Of a stretch of DNA of 64,000 bases, positions 32,965 to 43,663 are shown in pieces. The translations under genes and the position numbers were made by a program. The stretch covers positions 45,154,269-45,218,268 of the forward strand of contig NC_133771.1 in the NCBI RefSeq assembly GCF_003597395.2, in the 5' to 3' direction. Source of the stretch: Chelonoidis abingdonii (Eukaryota; Chordata; Testudines; Testudinidae). Below the pieces are notes generated by a model, which was not told where the DNA came from, searched no databases, and saw only the letters and a program-made list of their open reading frames with translations. Positions within the stretch are counted from its first letter, which is position 1. Each line of letters opens with the position of its first letter.

Positions 32965-33405
32965 TTGAAAGATCAGGCAAAGGGACAGCAGCTCCTGTTC
33001 CTTGCAAAAGAAAAAAATACCTTAAGTTTCTTCTTACATTTTACTTACTTTGCCCTAATAGTCCTTGGGGTGTGCTACAGGTCGCTGGGATCTGATTTGG
33101 ATATGGATAGAGACCGCTTTAATGTTTTTAATGAAATAAACACTAATGGAAATTGTGTGATCATGGGAGACTTTAGCTTCCCAGATATAGACTGGAGGAC
33201 AAGTGCTAGTAATAATAATTGGGCTCAGATTTTTCTGGATGTGATAGCTGATGGATTCCTTCACCAAGTAGTTGAAGAACCAACAAGAGGGAATGCCATT
33301 TTAGATTTGGTTTTGGTAAGTAGTGAGGACCTCAGAGAAGAAATGGTTGTAGGGGACAACCTTGGTTCGAGTGATCATGAGCTAATTCAGTTCAGTTCAA
33401 ACTAG
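32965..33405 (+). pseudogene. CR1-clade LINE endonuclease domain
   Basis: A 146-codon frame with GVCYRS (about 35-40), MGDFSFPDIDW (about 67-77), EEPTRGNAILDLVLV (about 104-118) and GSSDHELIQF (134-143). These are the conserved blocks of the APE-type endonuclease of CR1/L2 LINEs; the final SDH includes the catalytic Asp-His pair. The enzyme nicks target DNA to prime reverse transcription. The first 30 residues look like read-through of flanking DNA, so the LINE part begins at about 33050. A stop follows and frameshifts separate it from the RT at 34780-35150. Confidence 0.8.
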
Positions 33406-36245
33406 ATGGAGCAGGATAAAACCCAAAAAAAATCTGGGGACTAGGGTTTTTTGTATTTCAGGAACAAGGAATTAGTAAGGAAGTTGGATTGGGACTAGAA
33501 AGACTTGTGGATAAAGGCCAGAGGAGGCTTGAATTACGTCAAGTCAAAGATTGCAGCAACATCAGAAGCCTGCATCAAGAAAGGAAAACAAAAATGCATG
33601 GCAGGAGTTGTTAGACCAAGCTTGATGAGGCAAGCGATCTTAGACGGGTGGATTAAGAAAAAGCAGAGCCTTAAGGAGTGGAAGATGGGAGGGATTAGCA
33701 GGAAAGTTTACTTATTGAGGTCAGAACATTTAGGATAGAAGTGTAGAAGGCCAAAAGGACCAGTAACCCTTTGCCAAAAGAGATTAAACCAAATAGTAAA
33801 GGTTCTAGACAGGACTGCGCTAGGGTTCTTGCGCCCTAGGTGTGAAGGCCATTTCGCCGCCCCCGCTGATCCCGTGGCTCCAGTGGAGCTGCGCTGTCAT
33901 TTCCTGCGGATGGTCTGTTGCTCCGGTGCTCCAGTGGAGCTGCTGGCATGCCTGCGGCGTCTCCACTGGAGCCGAGCGCGAGCTTGGTCCGACGTCCGCA
34001 ACAGGACTGCGGCAGCTCCATCGCGCGTCGCGGTCCGCAGGGATCCTCACACGGCCTGGCGGCAGGTCAACGAGCCTAGGCCGCCTGCCACCTCCCCTGG
34101 CAAAAGCCACTCCCCCAAAGCAATCTTGGCGTTCCTAGGCGATTGCCTGCGCTGCCTAAAGTATAGTGCGTCCTGCAGTTCGTAAGCCATATAAAAGCAA
34201 GAAAACAAGAAGAAGCAGTGCGGACCACTAACACTGAGGATGGATGGAATTAAGGCTATCTAGGCAGGCCAATATCTAACAAATACTTTGCCCAAACTTT
34301 ATCCGAGGCTAATGAGGAGTTTACGGATAATTGTAGGATGACAAATGACTGAGGATATGGCGAAGTAATATTATACATCTGATGAAGAAGCCAAACTTGC
34401 AACAGGCTTAAGGGAGAATACTAGGGGGCCCAGAAAATCTTCATCAAGTCAATGAATATAAGGAACTGGCACTAAAATTGCAACCATTGGCAGGATTTTT
34501 AATGAATCAGATAACTCAGGGGTGTACACACACACTGGAGAATGCGAACATAGTTCTTCTAATTTTAAAAAGGAAAAAAGATTGACTGCCCGAGTAAACT
34601 ACAGCGACTGGTAGTTTGCATCTGTATTGCAGGTCTTAGAAAAAATGTTTGAGGAGAAAGTGTTAAGTTGACAGTTGAGGTCAATTGGAATTGGGACAAA
34701 TTACAACATGTTTGTACAAGGGTGGATCTGCCAAACCAAACCTGATCTCCTTGTTTGAGAGCAACGATGTTTTTGACAAAGGAAACACAGTGGATCTAAT
34801 TTACCTTGATTTCAGTAAGGCATTTAATACGTTCCATATGGGAGTAGTTTAATTGGAATAAGATGGGGTTGATATGAAAAATGAAAGGATGTAAGGAAAC
34901 TGGTTAAATGGGGAGACTACAGCGGAGTCATACTGAAAGGTTGACTGCAGGCTGGAAGGAGGTTACTAGTGGAGTTCTCAGGATCGGTATTGGACAATCT
35001 TATTTAATCTTTTTATTACTGACCTTGGCACAAAAGAGCGGGAATGTGCTAATAAGTTTTGTGGATGACACAAAGCTGGAGGTATTGCTAACTCAGAGAG
35101 GACCGGACGTCTCTACAGAAAGATCTGGAAAACCTTGTTAACTGAGTAAGAGCAATACAATAGAAATTTAATGAGTGAAGTGCAAGGTCATGCATTTAGG
35201 GATTAATATAAGATTTTGGTTATAAATTGGGGACACCTCACGTTGGAAGTAACAGGGACGATGACTTTGGATATTGGTTGATCACATGATGACTATGAGC
35301 CGCCTGTGCTATATGGCATTAAAAGTACTGCGGTCTTGGGTGCATCAGGCGAGGTATTCCAGTAATAGTAAGGAAGGTGTAGTACCATTATACAAGGCAC
35401 TGATGAACCTCATCTGGTAATACGCTGTGCAGTTCTGGTCTCCCATGTTAAGAACGATGAATTCAAACTGGACACAGGTTCAGAGACGGCTACTAGGATA
35501 TCGGAGGAATGGAAACCTGTTTATGAAAGGGATACAAAGGCTTGGCTTGTTAGCCCTACAAAAGCAGCTGAGGGAGATATGACTGCTCCTTTATAAATAT
35601 ATCGCGGATAAATTACAAGGAGGGGAGGAATTATTTAAGCTTTGTACCGTGTGGACACAAGAACAAATGTATATACACTGGACACTAGGAGGTTTAGATT
35701 GAAATTAGACAAAGGTTTCTATCCATTAGAGGAGTGAAATTCTGGAACAGCCTTCCGAGTAGTGGGCAAAAAACATATCTGGCTTCAAGACTAAGCTTGA
35801 TAAGTTTATGGAGGGATGGTATGATGCGGTAGCCTAATTTTGGCAATTACATCATCTTTGATTATTAGCGGTCAATATGCCCATGTCTCGTGATGATGTT
35901 AGATGGGGTGGATCTAGTTACTACAAAGAATTCATATTCTCGTTCTACTGGAGAACTTTGCCACACGCTCAGGGTTTAAATGATCACATATATTGGGGTT
36001 GGAAGGAATTTTCCTCCAGGGAAGCTTGGCAGAGGCCCTGGAGGTTTATTCGTCTTCCTCGCAGCGTGAGGCATGGTTCCCTGCACCTTAAGGTCTTTAA
36101 ACCATGATTTGAGGACTCAGTAACTCAGAAATAGTTAGGAGGTTTGTTACAGGAGTGGGTGGGGTGATATTTGTGGCCTGCATTGTGCAGGAGGTCATCT
36201 AGATAATCATAATGGTCCTTCTTGACCTTAAAGTCTATGAGGTCT
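33050..36245 (+). mobile_element. Long decayed CR1-clade LINE, interrupted by a DNA transposon
   Basis: The element starts in the endonuclease (33050) and ends in a 3' UTR recognised by GGTTGGAAGGAATTTTCCTCC (about 35999), TAAACCATGATTTGAGGACT (about 36099), GAGTGGGTGGG (about 36154) and the terminal CTTCTTGACCTTAAAGTCTATGAGG (36218). RT motifs are visible: VDLIYLDFSKAFN at 34792-34830 and FVDDTKLEVL at 35058-35088. A GC-rich DNA element interrupts it at 33812-34176. 5'-truncated and full of stops. Confidence 0.8.
33812..34176. mobile_element. GC-rich DNA transposon (hAT-like MITE) inside the LINE
   Basis: The left end GCGCTAGGGTTCTTGCGCCC is mirrored by CCTAGGCGATTGCCTGCGC on the right. The interior contains GCTCCAGTGGAGCTGC and related inverted CCACTGGAGC words. 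CpG content is far above the surroundings. The four overlapping frames of 61-118 codons on both strands are by-products of GC content. It splits the LINE at 33050-36245, so it is younger. The target duplication is not clear. Confidence 0.6.
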
Positions 36246-36707
36246 ATATTACACTTCAGAAATATTTTTAAATGTTCCATATCATAGCAATATTAAAACC
36301 TTAGCACTTCCATGAGCCTGTACCAACCACTGAGGACCACATTCTCTTTATGGCCTACCTTGCTTTGCATTCAGTTGAACCTATTGAGTTGATATAGCAG
36401 CAACTGTATAGATTAATGCAGCTCATAGATCCTGTAACATAAGAATTTTCGCACCTGGAAAATTCAAATGCTTGTTATTTAAAGTGATTCCTGTAACTAT
36501 AATCTCTTTGTCACATCTATCACTAGCCCTTCTATACATGGTTCTCTGACAAAGACCAGTATTTTTATAAACATAGTCACATGTGCAAGCCTGAGTGGTT
36601 CCCTCCCCATCAGCAGCTTTCTATTCTGTGTCTTTTTAAGGCACTGCTACGCATTTTATCCAATTGTCCATATTTCCTTTGCAAGCAGTTCCTCCATGAC
36701 ACTTCTG
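36246..36707. other. Intergenic stretch, nothing identified
   Basis: No features beyond ordinary AT-rich DNA. Confidence 0.4.
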
Positions 36708-37493
36708 AGTGACTTCATAAACAGATAGTTAAGGGCTTTACTTGTAAAGGGTTAAGAAGCTAGTGAACCTGGCTACACCTGACCAGAGGACAACAGGGGA
36801 CAAGATTACTTTCAAATCTTGGTGGAGGGAAGTCTTTGTTTGTGGCTTTTTGTTTTGTTCGTTGTTCGCTCTTGGGGCTAAGAGGCGACCAGAATGTACA
36901 CCCAGGCTTTCCCAATCTATCTGAATCAGTCTTTCATATTTCAAAATTGTAAGTAATAGCCAGGCAAGGCGGATTAGGCTTACATTTGTTTTCTCCACTT
37001 GTAAATGTGTCTTTTTTTGCTGGAAGGATTTTTACCTCTGTTTGCTGTAACTTTGAATCTAAGGCTGGGAGGGGGATCCCTCTAGTCTATATGACTCTGA
37101 GTACCCTGTAAAGCATTTTCCATCCTGATTTTACAGAGATAGAAAACAAGTAAAAGTTTTCTTTAATTAAAAGCTTTCTTTTTAAGAACCTGATTAATTT
37201 TTCCTTGTTTTAAAATCCAAAGAGTTTGGCTCTGTGTGAAGCTTCTCAAGGCAACCCGCAGAGGGGAAATTCTGGGGGGAAAAGAGGAGGATGCTTAATT
37301 TCTCCTTGTTTTAAGACCAAGGGGTTTGGGTCTAGGTTCCCCAGGAAAGGTTTTGGGGGAACAGAAAGTGTCCCAGACACTAAATTCTGGCTGGTGGCAG
37401 CGTACCAGATTTAAGCTAGTAATTAAGCTTAAAGGTGTTCATGCAGGTCCCCACTTTTCATACCCTAAAGTTCAAAGTGGGGGAAAAACCTTG
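36708..37493 (+). mobile_element. Solo LTR, family A (copy 2)
   Basis: Starts near TGACTTCATAAACAG and ends near AAAAACCTTGAGA. Inside are CACCTGACCAGAGGACAACA, TAATTAAAAGCTTTC, AAGACCAAGGGGTTTGGG, GGCTGGTGGCAGCGTACC and TAGTAATTAAGCTTAAAGG, shared with the LTRs at 30426 and 43684. Ends are approximate because no clear target duplication was found. No viral genes remain. Confidence 0.7.
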
Positions 37494-37739
37494 AGAGAGG
37501 CAAAGAAATATCACTGGGTACATCTGCAAAATGGCAATGAAGGAGGGCAATAACAATTTTGAAGTTTTTTGCCACAAAATGAATTGTTAACTCATGAGCT
37601 AGTCTCAGTTCATGTCAACAAGTGCCAAGTATTTTAATATAAAAATGATTCCATGTCATCTTCTCTTCTGTATATGTGTCACTAACACACCATGAAAAAT
37701 CTAGGAGAAGATTATCTGCACAATTTCATTTACAGGATA

Positions 37740-39440
37740 AAATAAGGATGCTACAATGGTGTTTCATCTAAAAGGTGGTCTTGGGCAAGGTGGAAGAATG
37801 GACTCACCACAGGCATGCTCCCTCATGGCTTAGCTGGCTCTCCTCCTCTATGGCCCCTTCATAATAGCTGCTCTGGGCCCCTGGTGGTCTGCCTCTCCTC
37901 ATGACTCAGCCTTCCAGCCAGGTCATATTGAAAGCCTCATCCCCTTCCTGGTATACACATGTAACCCCTTTGTGGTTTAGAGAGCATGGCCCCTTTAAAT
38001 CTTTTTCCTAGGGGGAGGGGACTAGTGAGAATAAAGAAGGGAAACTATAGGGGGTGGTGCTGGAGCTCCGAGGGAGAGAGAGGCAGTAGCCCGCAGGCCC
38101 TCGCAAAAGAAGTAGCAAAGAACTTACCTGGAGCCTGGGAAGGACAGGGCCAATTGGGAACACCCCAGGACAGTAGCTAGGAGGAGCCCTGTGCCAGGAA
38201 GGACTCGCCTGAGAAGGACAGGCTGAATCTGGACCCAATATCATGGCTGCCCAGAGCTGCATGGGGCTGTGACTTCTGGGGCTTGTGACTGCATTGGGAA
38301 CGAGGAGGGAGGTTGCTAGATAGTTAAGTGGGGAGGTGGTCACTCTGCGTGGCTTTGCAGAGAGCGGCAGAAGAGGGCACCAGAGGGTTTGTTGAGGGAA
38401 AGTTCACTGACGCCGAAGACGACCAGGAGCACCCAAGACTCACCACTGGACTGGAACTTTGCTCAGGACTCCTGAACTCTGTGTGCAGACACATTGCTCA
38501 GTGTCTGCCCTTCCAGATTGTGCTACCAGTGGGCCCGTGAGGCCTTGGTTTGGATGCAGCCCTGTTTTACTGCTCCCCCTATATTTCCCCCTGTTGTATT
38601 TCTCCTCTCATCCCTCTGTAAATAAATACCTCCCTTTGTTATATCCATTGTACTTTTCCTGTGGGTGTGTTCACTCTGGGGAGTTTGGAACAGGTGCCCC
38701 TGGGGTGGAAGAGATTTCTCCTGCTGCATTCCTGCACGTGCCTTCTCTTGGCCAAATCTGCCTTCTAAGCAGACTCCATCTTGGCCACGAGGACGCTAAA
38801 GTTACACACAGAATCCAAACTAAACTCAGATAAACACAACACTTCACCCCCACATTGGCTCACTCCTCCCCAGACTATTCACACCTTCCTGGGCTCTGCA
38901 TGTTCTCCTCCTGTTCTTGGATGGAAAGATGCCTCCCAAGGCTTCCTCACTGGAGCCCGGTTCCAAACTCAATAGTCCGTTGCCCCCTTGCTTCAGGCTA
39001 TTTCTGCACTACCTTATCTGGCAGCTGGCTGGAGAATGCAAGCCCTCCTTCTCCTGTGGATTCCAGTCCAGTGACTCTTGCTGAGTATCTAAGTCTGCTC
39101 CCTAAGACTTCCAGCTGCCTTCCTTTACTTTTCAGCCTTGGTATTCTTTCAGGCCCTTTCCCATAGCCACCCCTTGGGCTTACTCTATGTCTACCCCTAT
39201 CTTTAGGCCTTTTCTCTTCCAACCAGAGAGGGACAGCAGAGTTCTTCCCCTCACTCCTTTCAGCCATCTTCTCATCTGGGCTTTTTCTCTGTATGCTCAC
39301 CATCCAGCTTGTTCAGCTGCTGGGCTTCATCTTCAGCTGGGACTGGCCCATCCTCCCAGTGCACCCAGGGGCCTGAATTGAGCTCTCCAGCTCCAGTTAA
39401 TACTTTTAGTGCCAGACAGGGGGAACATAACCCATCACAG
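37740..39440 (-). repeat. Pyrimidine-rich repeat-like host of the family B LTR
   Basis: On both sides of the LTR the sequence is C/T-rich and alike in style. Its right edge reads CCCATCACAGG, which on the minus strand is TGTGATGGG, a common start of turtle retroviral LTRs. It may be a minus-strand LTR or internal region into which the family B LTR inserted. This is weakly supported. Confidence 0.3.
37956..38810 (+). mobile_element. Solo LTR, family B, with 4-bp target duplications
   Basis: CACA at 37956-37959 and 38807-38810 flank 847 bp starting TGTAACCCCTTTG and ending AAAGTTACA. CTCTGTAAATAAATACC at about 38617 looks like a polyadenylation signal, followed by GTGGGTGTGTTCACTCTGGG. A 4-bp duplication is typical of gammaretrovirus-like class I elements. 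Plus orientation. The frames of 64-124 codons that overlap it are not viral genes. Confidence 0.75.
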
Positions 39441-39584
39441 GCAATTCAGGATTGTTTGGCACAAACAGCACTGTTAATACTGCTGAGCTGAATGCCTCCA
39501 TCATTGAAACAGATCATCACTCCAGTGCTGCAATGCTTTTTGTCTTGCACCAAGACAATGTGTCAAGTTTCGTCTAATCTTTCT

Positions 39585-39884
39585 AAATTTCTAGCATAGA
39601 ATCTTGGAATCACAGAAGAATAGGGTTAGAAGAAAACTCAGAAGGTCATCTAGTCCAACCCCCTGCTCAAAGCAGAACCAACACCAACTAAATCACCCCA
39701 GCCAGGACTTTGTCAAGCTGGGCTTTAAAAACTTCTAAGGATAGAGATTCCACCACCTCCATTCCAGTGCTTCACCACTCTCCTAGTGAAATAGTGTTTC
39801 CTAATATCCAACCCAGACCACCTCCACTGCAACTTGAAACTGTTTTCCTTGTTCTGTCATCTGCCACCACTGAGAACAGCCAAG
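39585..39884 (-). mobile_element. CR1 LINE 3' end, minus strand (copy A, cut by gap)
   Basis: Reading plus: GGTCATCTAGTCCAACCCCC, AAGCTGGGCTTTAAAAAC, TAGTGTTTCCTAATATCCAACC and CAACTTGAAACTGTTTTCC. This is the antisense of the CR1 3' region (compare the sense copy at 62640-62960). It breaks off at the 25-base N gap and its continuation is found after 43660. Confidence 0.8.
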
Positions 39885-39909
39885 NNNNNNNNNNNNNNNN
39901 NNNNNNNNN
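39885..39909. other. Assembly gap (25 N)
   Basis: A run of 25 N marks a scaffold join of probably arbitrary size. The sequence right of it jumps back to that of 37597. Confidence 0.98.
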
Positions 39910-42900
39910 TCTCAGTTCATGTCAACAAGTGCCAAGTTATTTTAATATAAAAGATGATTCCATGTCATTCTTCTCTTCTGTATGTTGTCACTAACACACC
40001 ATGAAAAATCTAGGGATAAAGATTATCGATGCACAATTTTCATTTACAGGATAAAAATAAGGATTTTTGCTACAATGGTGTTTCATTCTAAAAGGTGGTC
40101 TTGGGCAAGGTGGAAGAATGGACTCACCACAGGCATGCTCCCTCAAATGGCTTTCCTGGCTGGTCTCCTCCTTCTATGGCCCCTTCATAATAGCTGCTCT
40201 GGGGCCCCTGGTGGGTCTGCCTCCTCAGGACTCAGCCTTCGCAGCCAGGTCATTATGAAAGCCTCATCCCCTTCCTGGTAATGACACATGTAAACCCCCT
40301 TTTCGGGTTTAGGAGAGCATTGGCCCCTTAAATCTTTTCCTAAGGGAGGACTAGTAGGAATAAAGAAGGGAAACTATAGGGGGTGGTGCTGGAGTCTCGA
40401 GGGAGCGAGAGCTAGTAGGCCCGCAGGCCCTCGCAAAAAAAGAAGTAGCAAAAGAACGTACCCTTTGGAGCCTGGAAGGGACAGGGCCAAATTGGGAACA
40501 CCCAGGACAGTAGCTAGGAGGAGCCCTGTGCCAGGAAGGACTCGCCTGAGAAGGACAGGGCTGCGATCTGCGGACCCACTATGCATGGCTGCCCAGAGCT
40601 GCAGGGCTGTAACTTCTGGGGCTTGTGACTTCATTGGGGAACGAGAGGTAGGTTGGCTAGATTAAGATAGTTAAGTGGGAGGTGGTCACTCTCTGCGTGG
40701 CTCTTTTTGCAGAGGGGAGAAGCGGCACAAGAAGAGGGCACCAGGAAGGTTTGTTGGAGGGGAAAGTTCACCTGATCGCCGAAGACGACCAGGAGCACCC
40801 CCAAAGATCTCACCACTGGACTGGAACTTTGCCTCAGGACTCTGAACTTGTGTGCAGACACCCATGTCCCAGTGTCGCCCTTCCAGATTGTGCTACCAGT
40901 GGGCCCGTGAGGCCTTGGTTATGCACACCCTGTTTACTGCTTCCCCTATATTTCCCCCTTTGTATTTTTCTTCCTCTCATCCCTCTGTAAATAAAATACC
41001 TCCCTTTTGTTATATCCATTGCTACTTCCTGTGGGTGTTTGTTCACTCTGCGGGAGTTTGGGAACAGGTGCCCTGGGGTGCGAAAGAGAATTTTCTTTTC
41101 CTTGCGCAATTTCCCTGCCCACGTGCCTATCCTGCCTTCGGGTGCGCATAATCTGTCTCTCTAAGCTCAGTGGAATTCAAATGTTCGATCCTTTGATAGG
41201 TTCAATGCGAATGTACGTAAAAACGGTCGATTGTACGTTTGTTCCGTATTATTAATCTTATCATTCAGGAAGGCAGGTTATCTTTAAGTTATTATATTTA
41301 AGACCGGGGAATGGGGTCTACTGGAAACCCGCTTTTTAAAGCTTACACAATGCCGCATCAGGAATTCTCCAAAGTTCTTTTAGAAGACTCTCACCGATAA
41401 CCTAAATAAATCAAGCATCAATCACTCTATGTTCCTTCTTTGTCTTTCCACAAATTGGGAATTTGTCGCTCAACTCTTCAATGGCCCTTGCTCATCTTTC
41501 CTGTAGCAAGTACATACACATACGGCACTCTTCACATATTTAAGCCGTTCTTTTGCCTTTCCTCCCGATGGGTTCTAGATATTTGGCTTTCCTGTGTGTG
41601 ACTATTTTCGCTCTTTTTTTTCTTACGGGTCTTATCGGACGATTTGAAATAGGATTTCCGTGGTACACATTTAATTTTCCTTTTGCTTTTCGCTCTGCTC
41701 CCAGGCCCTCGTTTAATTAATGAAATCCCCGAGTTGTTTTTTAAGCTCTCCCTGGAGGTGCGACTCCCCTCCCACAGCTGTAAAAAGGTTAGGTTTGAGA
41801 ACGTAAACTCAAAGGATAAGTGTCCCTGAATAAGTGTCGTGCATTTCCATCTTTCCTTTCTCCCACTTTGTTATCTTACTATCGTCATAGAGATATAAGA
41901 ATACGATGGGGCGTATTATTGTGAACAACTCGCACCTATAACTTACCTCTTGCTAAGTTCTCCTCCAAGACATAGCTTCTGCCGCCAGGACTTCTGTGGT
42001 GGCTGAAAGATGGGGGCATACTAGAACGATGACCGCAACTCCAACTATCCTCACTCCCTGATGAATTAAAATTACCACAACCCAGCGTGACCTTGAGCCT
42101 CTCTTTCGTTTGGTCACTCTCTTGAGTGAATTGATTGCTTCCCATCTTGAAAGCGAGTTATTTCTAAACGTCTAGTCATCAGGATGCCTAACGGCACCGG
42201 TCAATCCAAATGATACTGCATATGCACGATTTTACCACTTTTCAAAGGATCAAACTTAACGATAAGATTATTTTCTTTTTTCCAAGGACCCCGTTCATGA
42301 AATGTACCGCTGACCCTGGCGTGTGGGGCTCCTCTGCTATGTACAAGACATGCTTCCCAGGCACCATTAATCTTTGTTTACGGTCTGGACTTATATTTAT
42401 TCTACTATTTGTGACAAACCCCACTGACTGATGCGGAACGGATGGTGCCCGCTCACGAATAGACGTATATCTAATTCCTTAAGAAACCTCTCCTCTTCTT
42501 CGTTGCAGCATCGATATTTTTTCTCGCTGCAAAGATAAGCTCAAAATGTGCCAAACCTGCTGCCGGTTTGCAATGTAGTTGACTTTACGCTGTGTGTTAA
42601 ATACTGCGTAATCCCAGCTCCCTTCCCTTCTCACAGTATTGCGAAGCAAGATAAATGATGTTTCTGTTTAAGCGCTATCTGAAATAGGGCATTGGCCATC
42701 ATAGCAGTGCTTTAAGTGACGAGTGAACTCGGCCTCAGCGTTCTCCAGTGCACCCAGGGAACTGAATTTTTGACTCTCAAGCCTCCAGTTTAATACTTTT
42801 TAGTGGCCAGACAGGGTTATAAAGGAACACTGCCATTTACCACATGAGTGCAGAGACATAACATTGGGACTAAGATAGTATCAAGATTATGATATTGATT

Positions 42901-43663
42901 ATAATATGGGGCCACTAATATACGCGTTAAGACTGCTACTGCTATTAATATGTGACTGTACACGCGTGGAAGACATGACTAAGAAACGTCGCTGCCCCAG
43001 GCAAGAATTAATCCAAAATCATTCTCTTTTCTAGCCACTTGTTAGGTCCCCAGTTCCATCATATATGAAACAGAGTTTACATCACGTGCCATGGTCCGCT
43101 TTCTGTCTCCAATGTGATCTTTTTTTGGTAACTATGCTGTCTGTCAACCACCTCAAGAACAAGTTGATGTGGTTCAAGTTTCGTCTCTAAATCTTTCTAA
43201 ATTTCTAGCCATAGAATCTTGAAAATACAGAAAAGAATGTGGATAAGTTGGAAGAAAAAAAACTCCCGAGGACAAAGTCATCTATGCATATCCAAACTCC
43301 CTAGACCTCCCAGCTGTGCCCTCTTCTAATTTTACGTGCCGCCTTGCTGGAGAAACTAACCCACCAACTGATAAGCCTGTGTAAGTCACCGATCCCCACA
43401 TCTGCAGCGTAACTTAAGTCTGAAAGCTGACTGGTCCTTCATAAGACTTCAATATGTTCTAATCTCTTGATTTTAGGGGAATTCCGATCCCATGCCTCCT
43501 CTTATTTCCCATGCTGCGTGCTTCTACCACTCTCTAGTGAAGAATAGTGTTTGCCCTGGCCCTAATATCCAACCCAAGAAAGCCTTCCACTGCCAACTTG
43601 AAACTGTTTTTCCCTTGGTCTTCTATCTGCCCTCCCAACTGAGAACAGCAAGTCATGTTCTCT
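39910..43663. repeat. Noisy second copy of 37597-39884 (probable false duplication)
   Basis: From TCTCAGTTCATGTCAACAAG on, this segment follows 37597 onward in the same order and orientation, but with frequent one-to-few-base insertions and deletions, many in homopolymers (GGATTTTTGCTAC for GGATGCTAC). It includes a second version of the family B LTR (from about 40289) and of the CR1 tail (43185-43663). Such an indel pattern is typical of unpolished long-read sequence used to fill a gap rather than of evolutionary divergence. Confidence 0.75.
41165..42715. other. Atypical sequence within the noisy copy
   Basis: Where copy A has 38770-39350, this copy has about 1.55 kb that matches nothing else in the window. 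It is richer in CG dinucleotides (TACGTAAAAACGGTCG, CGATTGTACG) than the neighbouring unique DNA and has no repeats or ORFs of note. It is best read as very low-accuracy sequence, although foreign or genuinely inserted DNA is not excluded. Confidence 0.5.

Larger units (their letters stand above)
37597..39884. repeat. Original of a duplicated segment (copy A)
   Basis: The sequence from CTCAGTTCATGTCAACAAG to GAGAACAGCCAAG reappears after the N gap at 39910 to about 43663. This copy has the cleaner sequence, for example the nested LTR with intact CACA duplications and a better CR1 tail. It probably represents the true locus. Confidence 0.8.

Noticed and set aside
33820..34185. Four overlapping frames of 61-118 codons
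   Set aside because: All sit in a GC-rich nonautonomous DNA element, where stops are rare on both strands.
38008..39381. Series of plus and minus frames as a gene cluster
   Set aside because: They overlap a solo LTR and C/T-rich repeat sequence, show no domains, and are altered by indels in the second copy.
39910..43663. Genuine segmental duplication
   Set aside because: The dense homopolymer indels, the position next to an N gap and the resumption of the interrupted CR1 favour an assembly artefact; kept as a finding for read-level checking.
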